A stretch of 64,000 bases of DNA, from contig JAOWCC010000019.1 of NCBI GenBank assembly GCA_030867875.1, positions 29,966,966 through 30,030,965 of the forward strand, written 5' to 3'. Source of the DNA: Actinernus sp. WN-2022. Taxonomy: Eukaryota; Cnidaria; Anthozoa; Actiniaria; Actinernidae. Under the pieces are notes generated by a model. It had not been told where the DNA came from, did no database searches, and worked only from the letters and a program-made list of their open reading frames with translations. Positions 31,003 through 46,000 of this stretch are shown piece after piece. The first letter of the stretch is position 1, and each line of letters opens with the position of its first letter. A program made the position numbers and the translations under genes.

Positions 31003-34000
31003 GTAAATGATGTTTTTTTAAGGGAATTTGGTGAGAAATTCCTTGGTGGCCATCTCGTTCGATGACATGACTCAATGTCATGACAGCTGCGGGTCCTGCG
31101 GCCGGTCGCTCTGTTACTGTTACTTTAAACACGAAGTTCCGGTATAAATAGGTTAGCCCCTCCTCTTTTCACGCATCGCGAGCTCGAAATTTAAAATTCA
31201 GATTGCTGAGCAGTGAAGAAAGCAGCGAGCATATCAGCCTCTCCTTTAAAATGCTAGAGTTTTGAGGTTTAAAATTAAACAAACCATAAAAAAAAGTGAC
31301 CAAAGGGAAAATAGTTGTCCATTTATGACTGCCAATGGTATTTTATGACTGTTTACGAACTCTATAGCCCTTACTCTGAAGTTAATAATTTTTGTGTTTC
31401 ATTTGAATTTCGCGCGATAAGCAATCAGTAGGGAGCACTCAAGCGGAGCATCACGCATATGTTCACTACACAAAGGCCGATTGACAACTGAAGGGTGACA
31501 AACCACTGGGCTCCCCTTTTTATACCGGAACTTCGTGTTTAAGTGTTAGTGTTAACTTTCTCCTTGAACTTGATCTAACGACCGTTTTCGTACGAATTGA
31601 GAAGCCACTGTGTAGCTTAGACTCTATAAAATGTGTACTAGCTTACGTGTTGTACAGTCTACCTACAGCCGGGCATACACAAATATCATTTGGGCTGAAC
31701 TATAGAATACCCGGCCACTCACTTTGGATATCGAAAACTCTGCCACCGCGGTCCACAACAATCGACTGTGGGACTGCGGATCGCGGTGGCAGTCAGTCTT
31801 CTGCTTTCCCTCTATTAATGGTACCCTATTAATATTCAATAATCGACTGCCATCAAGTGTTTCGTCGTTATATAAACGTAACGATTATGGGACCGCGGAC
31901 CGTGTTCACAGCTGTCTAGTGTCTTGTTCACGACTGCGGACTATGGACCACCCATTTACAGTAAAGTGCCTTAAAAATGGATGGGTATTCTATAGTTGCT
32001 TAAATATCCATGGAAATATCGACAGAGATGCCCTGGGAGACTTGCGCTTTTTAGCCTCATCTCCTGCTCTCCCGCTTTGAGTCCAAAATCTCCCGCTTTT
32101 TTGCATATTAGACTTAAATAAATAATAATTTGCAGAAAACATTGTATAGCATGGAATTTTGAGATGAGGACAACAATTTAGGGGGGGGGGGGGGGCACAT
32201 AGAAGTTCCCCTCGGGAAAAAAATCTCCTGCTTTTAGAACTCCAGGGGTTGGCATCTCTGTATCGATGATCTATGACAATTGATACCAATTGATGCCAAT
32301 CAATTTATTGATATTGGAAATCAATGGGCAATATTTATGAGATGAAATTTTGTGACTTGTAATCATTGATTGCATAGGTTTCTCCATTAAACTATCGATT
32401 GGTATTGATGCCTCAATTTTCATTGACTGCCATTGTGGCACAATCTGCTGCCGTGCAGTTTATGATCATGAGTGATTGTTAGTACCACCTTATAATACCA
32501 GGCTGTTGTGTTGGCGGGAGATAATCCCCTACTCTTTCTCAAAATAACACAACAGGTTCTTTCACGCCCCCCTCGTATAGATTAGAAGAGGAAGGAGACA
32601 AGGCGAACAGCTTATACATGTATGTCCCTGCCAAAGGACACGGCCAGGATTCGAACCCCTGACCTCCAGCACTCTAGACTGTGCTCTACCAACTGAGCAG
32701 TAACCAGTGAAGCAGTCAACAGTGATAATAACAATCACACAAAAACTGGTCAGAAATAATTTGAGCTTATAATGTTATTAGAGTGGAGTTTGCATGAGTG
32801 GACAAGTTATGGCAAAACAGCACGATTACTCCATAGCATTCTGTGTCATTGAAATGTTTTTTTTCTTCTATTTTTGTTCTTCTGATCCAATCAAATTACA
32901 GAGTTATGGTATAGTAAGTTACAGTACATTACGGTAATGCTACGGACATGCTATACTTTTGTTCCACTCATAAAAATAATCCGCTCTTAGCACAATCTTT
33001 CCAGTTTCATTTTGTTCAAATAGGCCTTCCACTTGCTATTACTGTTCCAGCATACAGTTTACAATTTTAAAGATTTTACCCTAACAAGTTACAGCAGCAC
33101 AATTGTTATTTTTGAACTGATACACTGTAATTTTATATTTGACAGAATTGGAGTTCCCATCATCCTTCAATTCAGTTGAGAGAGCGTATATTCACAGACT
33201 TTGTCAAAACCTTGGCTTAAAATCTAAAAGTAAAGGGTAAGTTTTCATGGGTTACGTCTATAGAATACTTATTAAACAATCGCATAACTTACAGTATATC
33301 TAGATACAAAATATTAAAGTATAACACAAGAACTGAATTACTCAATGTTTTAATTCCTCACAGAAAAGGAAACACCCGTTTCCTCACAGTTACCAACAAG
33401 GATGTTAAGGGGAGCACATCCTGCAGTCTGGTTAAGCTGTCTAGTAACTCTTGTCAATATATTGATAATGTAATGAAGAAATTCCCCCTGAATACCAAAG
33501 AAAAGCAGGATCTACAGCCCAGGACAGATCGTCTAGCAGGACCTACATGTAGTGATTTGGGTGAGTAAAAATTCTGGTTCAAAGATTATCTGTGAAGCAG
33601 AGGTGTATCTAAAGTGCATCCAGGGGTGCAATAGCCTGAGAAAACAGCCACCTCATTGCAGTTCATTTCAAACCCCTGAGAGAGACATCTGATCATGAGA
33701 TTCGAGCCAGCAAATTCCATATTGATGATGTAAAACATGAATCCAATTAATAAATGTACATGTGTGTCACACTTTCCATTCGAAGATGGTGAACAAATAT
33801 TGTTCAACACGAATCTCTTGAGGATGTACGAGGAAAGAGCTAAAGTTTAGCAACGAGAGGCAGCAGTTTTCTCATTCTAATGGTTGATAAACTACATGGT
33901 ACCCTGATACATTGATGGCAATATTTGCTTTGTCTATATAGTTATATTGATCTTTTCTGAAGAGCCAGACTTTGAAATTATACATCAGTATAATTCATAA

Positions 34001-37000
34001 TTATAATACAAGATGTGGTAATTCTAAAATTTGCAAGTGTGTTCAGCTCAGACTACAAACCATATAAAGGCCACTGTGTGTTGACTTGTCGGCGATGGAT
34101 TGTAGTTTGTAAACTAAACAGAAACATGGCAAAATAATGTCATTGAAAAAAAAAATTATGGTCCAACCTATTCGCCAGGAATCTTGTTTCTTTCATAAGT
34201 GCAATTCCAGGATCGAAACACATGCAAATATTAGATCTGTTGATGTATCGTTCATGAAATCTCAGTTGTTTTGGTGATCACGTTTAATACATGTAACAAT
34301 GACTTATTCAAAAGGTGACCTATTCAACCAATCTGAATCACTACCCAGATCTCGGTAGATTTTACGTCTTCAGTATGGAATTTTCTGGCTCAAATCTTAG
34401 ACGTTTCTCTCGGGGGATTGAAGTGAACTCCAATGAGAGGTGACTGCTTTCTCAGGCTAGGGGTGCAATATTTTCATTTAGTGTAAAAGACCTAGGGACT
34501 AGTAATTCCCCACAGGACTTCACCAGCCCATAGGCTATATACATTTGTAGTACCTGAAAAAGTTAGTGTTGAGCCCTGAATCATCCTTCAATAATCAAGT
34601 GAACTAATCTAAACCCTAACCCAACATTAAAATAAACCTAACATTAACAATACATGTAACTTCCCTTAATTTATAATCTTAAAGAAATTAACCAGTTTTA
34701 CAAAATGAACTGGTTTAAAATTTTTGAATTGGTTTAAAAAAATTCAATCATTTTACACGACAAGTTGTATAATATTTTTAAGCATTGCAAGTGATGCAAA
34801 GATTCAAGCACCTTGGGGGGGGGGGGGGGAGTAGCCTGCGTCGCATCCGAACTGAACCCCGGTTAAGTCCATCTGCGAAACAGCGACGGAAAGCTTGTTC
34901 TAGACCCCCAGCAGCGTACCGTGATTTGAGTACGCGTTCTGATTGGCTTTTAAAAATGCTTTTTCTCACATGCCTTCTGACTTGCCATTCAACTGTCACC
35001 AGCCTGTCACCTGTTAGTCTCCCCAGAATCCAAGAACCACTTGCGCCAGAACACTCGTCTGGCAGGAAATCGTTAGTGGAAATATAGAGGCTAAACTAAA
35101 AAATATGGATGTAGAATCAGTTCAAATAGCTTCGCATACATGTATATATTCAAGAAATAACAAATATTTTGGAAGAACTCATTTATTTTGAGGCTGAACT
35201 AGTGAGCTCGTGTAAAATGCCGACAAAAGCAAGTCGTTGCTTATTTAATTTGTACATAATTTACACTGTAATTGGTCTAGACAAATGGGGAATGGAATGT
35301 CGTGCTGATGTAACCAGCTGTTGGAGCTATCGCATGGCATGACGACCCTAGTCATTTCAAAATAGCCAGTCAGAAGGCGTGTGAGAAAAAGCATTTTTAA
35401 AAGCCAATCAGAACGTGTACTCAAATCACGGTACACTGTTGGGGGTCTAGAACAAGCTTTCCGTCGCTGTTTCGCAGACGGACTTAACCGGGATTCAGTT
35501 CGGATGCGATGCAGGCTAGGGGGGAGGATCCCAGGTTCAGTTTCTTGCCAAGATCTTACCAAAATCCTTAAAGATCATGCTTGTTTAGCCAAGATCTTGC
35601 TACTGTGCTAGACAGAGATTCCTTCCCACTCTCTCTCTTAAGACAAAAGGAAGAGAAAGGGGGAGAGAGAAAGGAACCTCTGGATTGGACAGCTTTTCTA
35701 TCGAGCATGCGCAAGTACATGTACACGTCATACATTGATGTCGCTTCCTCTCGGTATGTCGAAGCAAAAGAAAATCTGAAAGATTGATTATAACTGTATC
35801 AGTATTAAAGAAGCCAAAGAAAATTGCTTTAATTACTGTCGAAGTGGGAGAGCAAAACTTTATTTAGTACATGTAGCTCACAAGTTACTGTGTTCACCAT
35901 TGGTAAATAGAGATGAAAATCAACCACAATACATGTACATGTACATTGTATATGTGAGGAGTTAATGTTTATGTTCAAACCTTTGTTTGGTTGGCAGTTG
36001 GCAGAGACAAAGTGGTGCACAGCTTGGTAGACAGATAACTTTTGCATTACAACTCTTAATTCTACTCACCCGGTATCACCTTCTCAATTGACTTTTGAAT
36101 ACCTCCGAGCAAAATCTTGATTGAATGCACAACTGCATATGATCAGCTGACCCGTAAATGGCCAGCATTTGAACTCTATGTGACATGCATAAAATTTAAA
36201 CCAACCGTAAATCATTTCCTACTTAATTTATTTGTCCATGGTTGTGGACGGTAGCTGTTGGTTGCAATTACAGAGGTTCCTTTCTCTCTCTCTCTCTCCC
36301 TCTTACATGTATCTTGAGGAAAAGGGGGACAGACTATCTGTCTAGCAGGGTAAAATCTTGCAGGATCCCAGCAAGATCTTATACAATGTACATGTACATG
36401 TAAGATCAGGGTGCAAAAACGTTTTCGAAGTCCACTTGCCCATGATGCCAAAAACCCACATTTTTACTTGCCCAGCCAGACATTTTACTTGCTCAGACTT
36501 TTATTACAATGTAAGTATTTTGAATTGGAAAGAAATAACAGAGATCCATCACAGTATACATGTAAGTACATGTACCATGAATATGTCAGAGCCTCGTTTT
36601 CAGGAATTTTCAAGATGGTGAAAAGAAATATGATGTCACAGTTGTGCAGTACAGTACAGTTGTGCAGTACAGTTGCCCAGCGGGCCAGTTCTCACAAATT
36701 TATACCTGCCCAGACCAATATTTGGGTTGCCCTGAGGCTACTGGCACAGACAAAGGAATTTGAGGTCCACAGATATTATCTGTTCCAAGAAGAGAACAGT
36801 TCCGAGAATGAAGCTTGATGGAAACTGTGACCTTTGAGGATCAGATAGTGTTCAAGGATAAAATAAATATCAGAGCATATTTTGATGCCACAATGCAGGT
36901 TATTGTTGTTATCATCCTTCAAATATTTTCGTTGACATTATTGCACTTACGCTCACAGGGTGTAAAATATTGAGTCACATGGTGCATTCCACCAATAATG

Positions 37001-40000
37001 CACAAGAGAAAATACTTGATGTGTTGTAAAAGATTTCATCAATGCCTTACACTTAAGATCTTTCAGGATCATGCATGTTGGATCAATTATACATGTAAGA
37101 TCATGGGAGATCTTAACAAGATCCTTCAACCCTGGGATATGTTGTATACATTCCCATCATTGTGATCAATTAATGCATTTTAATTAACTGGACCCCTAAA
37201 ACTATCATTTGGACCCCAAAATTTTGAAGAAGTCCAAAGACCCCCAGTTTTGAAAACCTGGGTACACCTCTGGTGAAGTTTATTACCATCGATTCTACAT
37301 CAAGTGAACAGTTGAATGGTAGCATATTTCTCAACGATTTGAATATTGTACATGTATAGAGGGTTGTATTTTATATTTACTTACATTGTATTCAAGCCGG
37401 TGACGTAAAACCAGTCTTCACTTACATGTATCATAAATGATACAAAAACATGCTAGTAGAGTCGATAAATGACCTTAATTATTATCCCTGAAAAATATGA
37501 AAATTTCAGCTTGCCCTCCAGGCAAGTTGTTCTTGAGTTTTACTTGTCCGACATAATTTTGAACTAGCCCAAATTTTGGTCAACATTTTAACAAACTTCT
37601 AGCAAACTTGCCCATTGGGCAAGTGATCGACTGACATACATGTACATGAAAATCTACTAGTCCTGGACTATCTGGCGCAAGATTTTCCAACACCTACATG
37701 TACATTAAATGTTATATTTGAAGCTTACCAGTAGTCATGTACAGTATCAGCAATTTTACCAAATATTTTGTCAAAATCAGAAAATTGTTTCACTCACAAG
37801 GAAAAAGAAATGACAGTAAATTACCAAATTTAGGTCACATCATTTATAGCATATTGGAAATGTATGGAAATCTCTATAAACTCATAGAATGATGCAACAC
37901 TCAAATCAAGAAATATTGTACTATTCAAGTATTTACTTGATGCAGAATCAATATTAAATGATAAAAAAAATTGACCATATACAAGTTTATATGTACTATA
38001 CACTTTTAAATAATATTGTATTGGAAGTGAAGTACAGTGTACAGTACAGTATAAATACTACAACAATAATATTGTCATGGAATAATATTAATTAAACATG
38101 GAATGTATTGTTATTATTAGGAAAAGGTTATAAAGATGCAAAATTTATGGGAAAGCTTAGCAGTACTCCACCCCAAATGCCAGCTATCTCCAGGGAAAAT
38201 GATCTCACAGTATTCCGTAGGTCACTACCCATCTGGGGACAAAGGAGTGAGATCATCAAGCTCATTAATGAGAATCAGGTAACATTATTAAGCAGGGACG
38301 TAGCCAGGGTCCTGTTTCAGAATAGGCATGAGCAACCGAGCGAAGCGAGGGAGCCATCTAGGGGGGGCAATTGGTCCCCCTGAAAAATTTGAAATTATGA
38401 TTTTTTTGTGTAGGCACATGTCTGTTTTTGCCTTAAGGCAGCTATGCAACTGTTAAGAAATATAAATGTTATCACTAGCACAGGAACACAAAATGCATTT
38501 GATACTGTTATTACCAAATTAAAAAGTATATATTTTGGGGAAAATTATATTCTCTTAATCCTAATTGCCATTACAATATGATGGAATACATGTACATGTA
38601 CATAGCAGATATTATGGTTGCATCTATGAATAGCAGTTAAATCAGTGGTATTGACCCATTATTAACACCTCACTTCAGTAGAGGATGGTTGTGTCATCAA
38701 GAATGACGGTTTCAATCATATGGCACTTCATTACATCGAGGTCTTTGGGTAATTACTGCTGATAGTACTATTCATAGAATGGTATGAAATGAAGTGTAAA
38801 CCACTCTCAGGCCAGCTCCACAATGTATTAATTAAATTTAATTAATTAATTAAATTTGTTAACCTTTGGACAGTTCCTGGTATTACAGTGTGACTACTAG
38901 GTGAAGTTATGAATGAAGTACACTTCTAATAAATTCAGCGTTAAATTACTCAGAACAATCTTCAAGTCTTGCAACCCCAAACTTTCCGCTATCTTGGTTT
39001 TGTCAGAGATATGGGCAATTAGTCTTCGCTAGTAACCGACCCAGTCTTCGCTCGTTTATCAGCAGCAACTTCCGGTCAAAGACGTGATTTTAATTTAAGC
39101 GTTTTGCAACGTTCAGATTAGGAGTAAGTGAAAAAAAAATATTGAAAGTGATATTAGATGTAATAAACTATAATATACCCGAAAAAGAGGAATTTTAAAG
39201 GGCCTAAATTTTGCCGGTGCAGATACCTTAACTTCTAAATCCACTGCTAAGCAAATGTCTGCTAGTAGGAGTTTGTTCCACTAGCAAAAATCAGAAGGTA
39301 TACTGGCAAAACGAAATGGCACATACATGTACTGACATATTCTATACTTCACAGTTGTTGCTTTATTTTTTTTTGCTGAGCAGGAAATCGCCCAATCTCG
39401 TACCCAGATCCCATTTGTTTCTTACTGCGCATGCTCGACGAAATAATAGGGCTCTGGAAGAATCCGATTCCGGAAATCGCGGACTTCCGGCAACTCTGCA
39501 CATGCTTATCATTTACGTCACCTGAGAAGTCGTTTCTTCGGGTTCGATTCTCGCTCAGCGCCTCAGGCCTATGTTTTGGTTTAGATTTGGAAGTTCGCCC
39601 GGTATTTTGATAGTGATATTTTGCTTGCTAGTGTCAGGGCAACCCTTAGGGAGTCTCTTTCATCTTCTGCCGTTTTCAGTTTGGATTTTAAGGCTTTACT
39701 TTCATGCATCAGGCTCGTGTTTCGGTATCGGTGGATTCATCAGACATTACAGATTCCAGTACACATGAAGAGGGATTCATGGGGATCTAAAACTGATCGC
39801 TGAAATCGCCTTACCTGAGCCCGATGACCACACAAACAGCAACTGAATACACCGTAGAAGCTAGTCAAGGCATTTTTACTTGCCATTCTCTCGTATTTTA
39901 GCTCCTTGAAGGCTGGAGTTCGTTGCATTCTCATCAGTACAAATGCTTATATTTAAGCGATCAGTGCCAGTTCACAAGTTTAAGAGATCGGAAAATGCCA

Positions 40001-43000
40001 CTTCTGCCTATAGAGCACTTACAAACAATGTTGTTAAAATGGGAATGCGTAGTATTACCTATAGATCTGTTACGGTAAATCCCTCGGCTATATCAACTGT
40101 TACTGCTGGTTGGGTTCGATTTTCGAATTCATGTACCGTATGATTTGAGTTTGCCGCTGAAGTGATTTGAACTCCCGATAGGATACAAGCAAATATCTAA
40201 GAATCCCTGAAGAAATCGACAACCATTTAGGTAAAATCCAACGGTTTTTAGCGTTTAGATACCCCCCCCAATTTTCAATGCATTTGTCCAAATAAATTAC
40301 TTTATGTTTGACTTCCGGTAAAATTGCATTATTCAGAACAGCCAATCAGAATACACAAAAATCGGATTCTTCCAGAGCCCTATTATTTCGTCAAGCATGC
40401 GCAGTAAGAAACAAATGGGTTCTGGGTACGAGATTGGAAATCGCCCTGCCTCTAGCAACGACCACAAGTTAAACGCCAAAGCCCTGAAAATGATTTTCGG
40501 AAACTGCTCAGTTCTTTTCGGGTCGACCAAGCGGAGTTTTGTTGCCATATGGTTGCGTAAGCCAGCCACGGTGTCAGTTCAACAACCCAAATCGGCTCAA
40601 AGATAGTAGATACTCCAACTAAGCGCTAATATATCTTTAAATATAAAGATTAATGGTCAGGATAGCTTCTCCATGTTGTAGGTGGAAATCGTGGACACAA
40701 ACAGACAATTGTTTCCTTTCGGTGAGGACGAATGAGACTCGGGCACCATCAGAGAACTATGGCCACCTGAAATAAAACTAAAATTTACATGACCAAATAA
40801 TTTAAAAGACTTAAATAAGAGGCTCAACAGGAAGAGCAATAAAAAAGGTTCAACCTAGTATGATTTTTTTGATGATAGCTGGAAGGATGGCAGAGATGTA
40901 GAGAAGATTAGACCACTACCATAAAACTCTGGATTTCGATGGCATCGAAAATGGCTGCTACATGTATGCTATGTGAGCGCGCTAATTAGCACTATGGGTG
41001 AGACAGCCCCTTTAACGGCTAGTCCGGAAACCCATCTAGCTAATCCAATTCTTATAGATGCTAAAATGGAGCCTTTTCAAATTCTACCCAAGAAGAGCTT
41101 GCGAAATCTAAGTTATTCGGCAGTGCTAAAACAGAGCCCTAACAATTTGGGCTTTTCACGATAAAAATTATGACCCGAGATGAGCTTCTCAAATCTAAGT
41201 TATTCGGCAGCCCTAACGGTTTGGCTTTTCACGATATGACCCGAGCTGAGCTTCTTAAATCTAAGTTATTCGGCAGTGCTAAAACCGAGCCCTTACGATT
41301 AGGGCTTTTCACGATATTCGGCAGTGCCAAAACGGAGCCCTAAATACGACTAGGGCTTTTCACAATATAACCAGAGTCAAGCTTGTCATTGAAATGATCT
41401 AAGTTATTCGGCAATGGTAAGGCAGAGCGCTTACAATTAGGGCTTTTTCATGATGTATCCGCGAGACAAGCTTGTCAAATCTAAATTATTCAGCAGTGCC
41501 AAAACGAGCCCTTACAATTAGGGCATTTTGACAATTAATTATATATACCTGAGACAAGCTTGTCAAATCTAAAGTATTCGGCAGTGCTAAAACGGAGTCC
41601 TTACGATTAGGGCTTTTCATGTCCAACCCGAGATGACGGAGCTTGTTAGTCATATCTAAGTTACTCGGCAGTGTTAAAACAGAACCCTAACACCATAATA
41701 TACATGTACCGGCTTTTTACGTACTATCCCATGTCGAGCTTGTCAAATCTACATGTAGTTGTGAAATCGAAGTTTCTCGACAGTGTTAAAACAGAGCACT
41801 ATTTATGCCAATAAACTGGCTTTTCACGTCTCAAGACGACCTTGTCAAACTCTAGTTGTGAAATCAAATTTACTCTGTAGTGTTAAGCTTCCTGACATTT
41901 GACAGATTTGAAGGTCCTTATCATAAGGCATTCTCCTTTTTTAGGCCACAATATACAGTGTAGGTACTATTTGCAGAATTAGCAACCATGTTGCTTATTC
42001 ATATACAATATGATTCTGATAATTGTAGAAACTATATAATTGTTTTCCAGTAAACAAATGCCTCCCGTTCGATGCATTGCTGTTCTGAGTGTAGTACCTG
42101 TAACTTGTCTTGCACCGGGTAGAACATGAAAATCCCTTATCATTAGGGCTCCGTTTTAACACTGCCGAATAACTTAGATTTTACAAGCTCTTCTTGGGTA
42201 GAATATGAAAAGGCCTAATCGTAAGAGCTCCATTTTAGCATCTGTAAGAATTGGATTAGCTAGATGAGTTTTCCATACTAGCCATTAACTCATCCTGCCA
42301 TTTTATTTAGGCAATGTTGGTGCCGTGTTCTGATGAGCTATACAACTACATGTATAAAGAATAACAAGATTTATTAAAGATTGTATTGTTGACGCTTGTG
42401 GTTATGACCTACATGTACCTTATTATCACTTATTTTCGCGCGACTTTAATTTCGCGAATTTGGAATAGAAATATTTCGCGATACTTAAATTTCGCGATTT
42501 TGACGAATCACCGTTTTTCAAGGTAATTAATTTTCGCGAATCAAGTACACTGGTACTCATTTTTTAAACTTCCATTTCTGTATTTTATTTAACCATAACG
42601 GAATAGAAACGCAACAAGCAACTGGCTGAAATGTTCAACAATGTCAGCAACAAGGTAGTAACATCTTTTAAAAGTACACTGATATAAGCAACCGAGGCAC
42701 TATTTAACTCTATAGGGAGCCAAATGCCGATGGCAAATTTGAAGACTGTACTGAGGAAGTGTTACAGGAACTAATTCAGCAAGATTAGTCAGACGATGAG
42801 GAATAAGGACATGCGTTGAACTGAAATTTGAGCCTTCCTACTCGTATGTAAACTCCTAGCAGACGGAAAACTTAAATAAAGGATTTTATAAAGGTCACTA
42901 AATTTCGCGTCTTTAATTTTCGCGGTACCTTTTATTCGCGGGACTTTAATTTCGCGAAATTTTTTAAATCGTGATAATCGCGAAAATTAAGTCTCGCGAA

Positions 43001-46000
43001 AATAAGTGATAATAAGGTATGTCATGGAATGGCTCACTCTCATGTTACCACTTGCCATTCAAAAACATTCCTGCATATTTCACTCAGCATTGTATTTTAA
43101 TCTATCTCAAAGGAGAAAATATAATATTCTGTCGAACTGCAGATTTATTCACATGAAAAGATATGATATGAAACAGACATTTTCTTTTAAATTGTTGATT
43201 TCACACATACTTTATAACACTAGCACATGTCTGTCCAAAATATCCGACTAGGTTAATTGTTTTGTTATTTTGACGTCATCAATCAGACAGACTGGAGATT
43301 GGATTCGATTCTGGCCTGGCACCCACACAACAGAACTCAGTCATGTTGCCAGACTTTTACTGGAGTGTATCCATGGACTGTATAATTATTAGATACTTTT
43401 TAATCATGCATTGGTAAGAATTACACTTGCTCAAGGTTTTCAGACTTGAAGTTGTACCTTAAAGAAAGATTGACTCACAGAAATTTGCTAATGGAAATGT
43501 TTTTCACTCACCAATTAAGAAAGTCTGTTAGCATTTTGTGAGTTTTCAAATGTTAATTTCCAGCCCTGACTACTGAAACCGGGGCCCCTTAGCCAACAAG
43601 AACCAATCACATTGCAGTATGAAAACAAAGCATTCCAACTTATGGTTACAATGGACTTCAGCCAATCAGTGTCGAGTACAAGTCAAGACAATGATAGCAT
43701 TTCAACTTTCTCGAGCTTCGATCAAATAAAAGGCAAATTTGATCGATTACATGTATATACAATGTATTAGTTCTGAAGTCAAAGTCAAATTGCATGGATA
43801 TGATAGGATTTATCCTGTCTAGTACTGTGAATGCCTACCCTGCGAGCAGAGATTTCTCATCTCTTTGCCTTTCCTGTCACCGAGAAACCCCTGCTCACAG
43901 GGTATGGAATGCTTTATTTTCGCTTTGCAATGTGTTTAGTTTTCATTGTCTAAGTTTCAGTAGTGGCACTGTAAATACCTATTAAACATAACGTATGAAT
44001 AACCGTGAGTCGAGTATAGTATGTCCAAAACAGTTAATGTAGTGGGTAGTGTGTGAGGAGTAAAAGCAGGCCCCCACCTGAGCTGTAAGCTGTAATACTC
44101 AGCCTGCTATAACAAATATAATATTTACTTATTTTATTTATTTAATGTTGTTGTTACAGGTTGTGCTAATATCAGGTGAAACTGGATCAGGGAAAACAAC
44201 ACAGGTGAATAGAATAATTTGACTTACTATCACGATTCACTGATCATTTTGTTTACTTTTGAGATACCAATATAACATGGTATTGGTGTCTCAGAATACC
44301 AGCCTCTGATTGGCTCTTGCGTGAGACCTTGCAGTCACATGTCTTCCCGGTCAAGTTCAAAAGTCGCATGGTTTGTTCAGTAGCTTATTGGCTACCATGT
44401 CACCTTCAAATCATTGTAAATCAATATTACTAGATAAGGATTCTTCAATCATAAAGGTAAGGTTGGCATTGTAGTTTTCGTCAGAAATCTAACACTCTTA
44501 TCAGCTAAAAGTACAATTTTCACCGTCTCAAAGCAGTAAAATTGCAAAAGTCGTTCAAATCAAGCCACAAAGTCAAAGCAAAGTTCTTAAATAAATGAAA
44601 AGGATTTCTTAAAAAAAAAAAACACTTCTTTTAAAATTAGATAAACCTTAAATTCGAAATCATTTTTGAAACTGATGTTTATTTGAGAAGAAATAAGACA
44701 TTTCAAAACACGTCACGAAAGTTTTCTCCACTGAAGCCGTGAAACCGTTGCCATGGATATACTAGGCCCCTTTTGAGAATTGAAATTACGATCAGCATTA
44801 GTTTGGTGCTTCATTCTCTTCTTTCTTTTAACAATTCACGACTTAATTGTTGAATCGTGATACAGAACTAATTGCGATTTTGAGAAGCTGATACCGAATT
44901 ATATTGCCGCCCAATACTGGAATATATTTACTCCCATCTGGCCGGCAATATAATTTGGTATTGGCATCTCAAAATCTCAATTAGTTTATAAAATTGTTGG
45001 TCTTGTATAGATCTTGAGATCCTAATGAATTTGGATCATGTGTACTGTATGCAATGTCGGTTGATGTATCGGCCGACCCTTGGGCCAGCATGTTGGCCAA
45101 CCCTCGGCTGACATGTTGGCTGAGAGTAGGCCGACTGTTAGCCATATTCCCAACATATTAAAGTTAGGAAGTAATAATTATTTATGTAAAACATGAGGAG
45201 CTGTTTTTGCAGTATGTGTAACTCTGCACCAGTAAAATTTGTTTGTAAACTCTCTAATTACTTCGACTTTTTTTCGTGAAGGTGCCTCAGTTTATCATGG
45301 AGAATTCAATTACCACTTCAACCCCCTGCCGACTAGTCTGTACTCAGCCCCGTAGGATATCAGCGATGTCTGTTGCCGAAAGAGTGTCAGCAGAGAGAGG
45401 AGAAAGAATAGGCCATACTGTTGGTTACCAGATAAGACTGGAGAGCAGGTCAGAAAAAAAACTATTCTCCAGGGCCCGGTTGTTTGAAGCAAGGGTAACT
45501 TTACCCCTAGGATAGTGCTAAATGTGTAATTGTAATCTTGGATTAGCGATGTAGCCATGTGGTAGTGCTTTATACCCTTGCTTCTAATAACTGGGACCAG
45601 TTTCAAACTGTGTAATTAATTTAATATTTAGTTCTGGAAAATTACAGACGAGTGTACATGTAGTTCATAATTCTCAATAAATGTGAATATCACAGAAGTA
45701 GCAATTTAACACCTCATACTGTTGACAGTTTGCTTGGCAATCTTATTGGTAAGTTAATTGTTTCACCAAACAACATGACTTCAAATATCTAATGTTGTAT
45801 GCTTTTGTGATGTTATTGATTGTAACCCTGTATACACTGTCTTTTAGTTGTTCCAAAAAAGCATCTTTTGTATTTTAGTTTTTTGGCTGATATTTAATCC
45901 ATTTCCCCAACTACAAATTTTAACAATATTTTCTCGACTTGAATAAGTTGCCATATTGGGCTTGAAGGAATGCAGTAGGTGTACCAAATAAAACTGAATT

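Noticed and set aside
34785..35611. Pair of frames encoding the same [15 protein letters not shown] peptide on opposite strands
   Set aside because: They are the two arms of the TIR element 34831-35519, so the repetition is structural.
45449..45515. Extension of YTHDC2 exon 6 beyond its donor
   Set aside because: The frame stays open, but the strong donor GCAG|GTCAGA and the phase-matched exon 7 at 47403 continue the conserved RVSPKTLL sequence.
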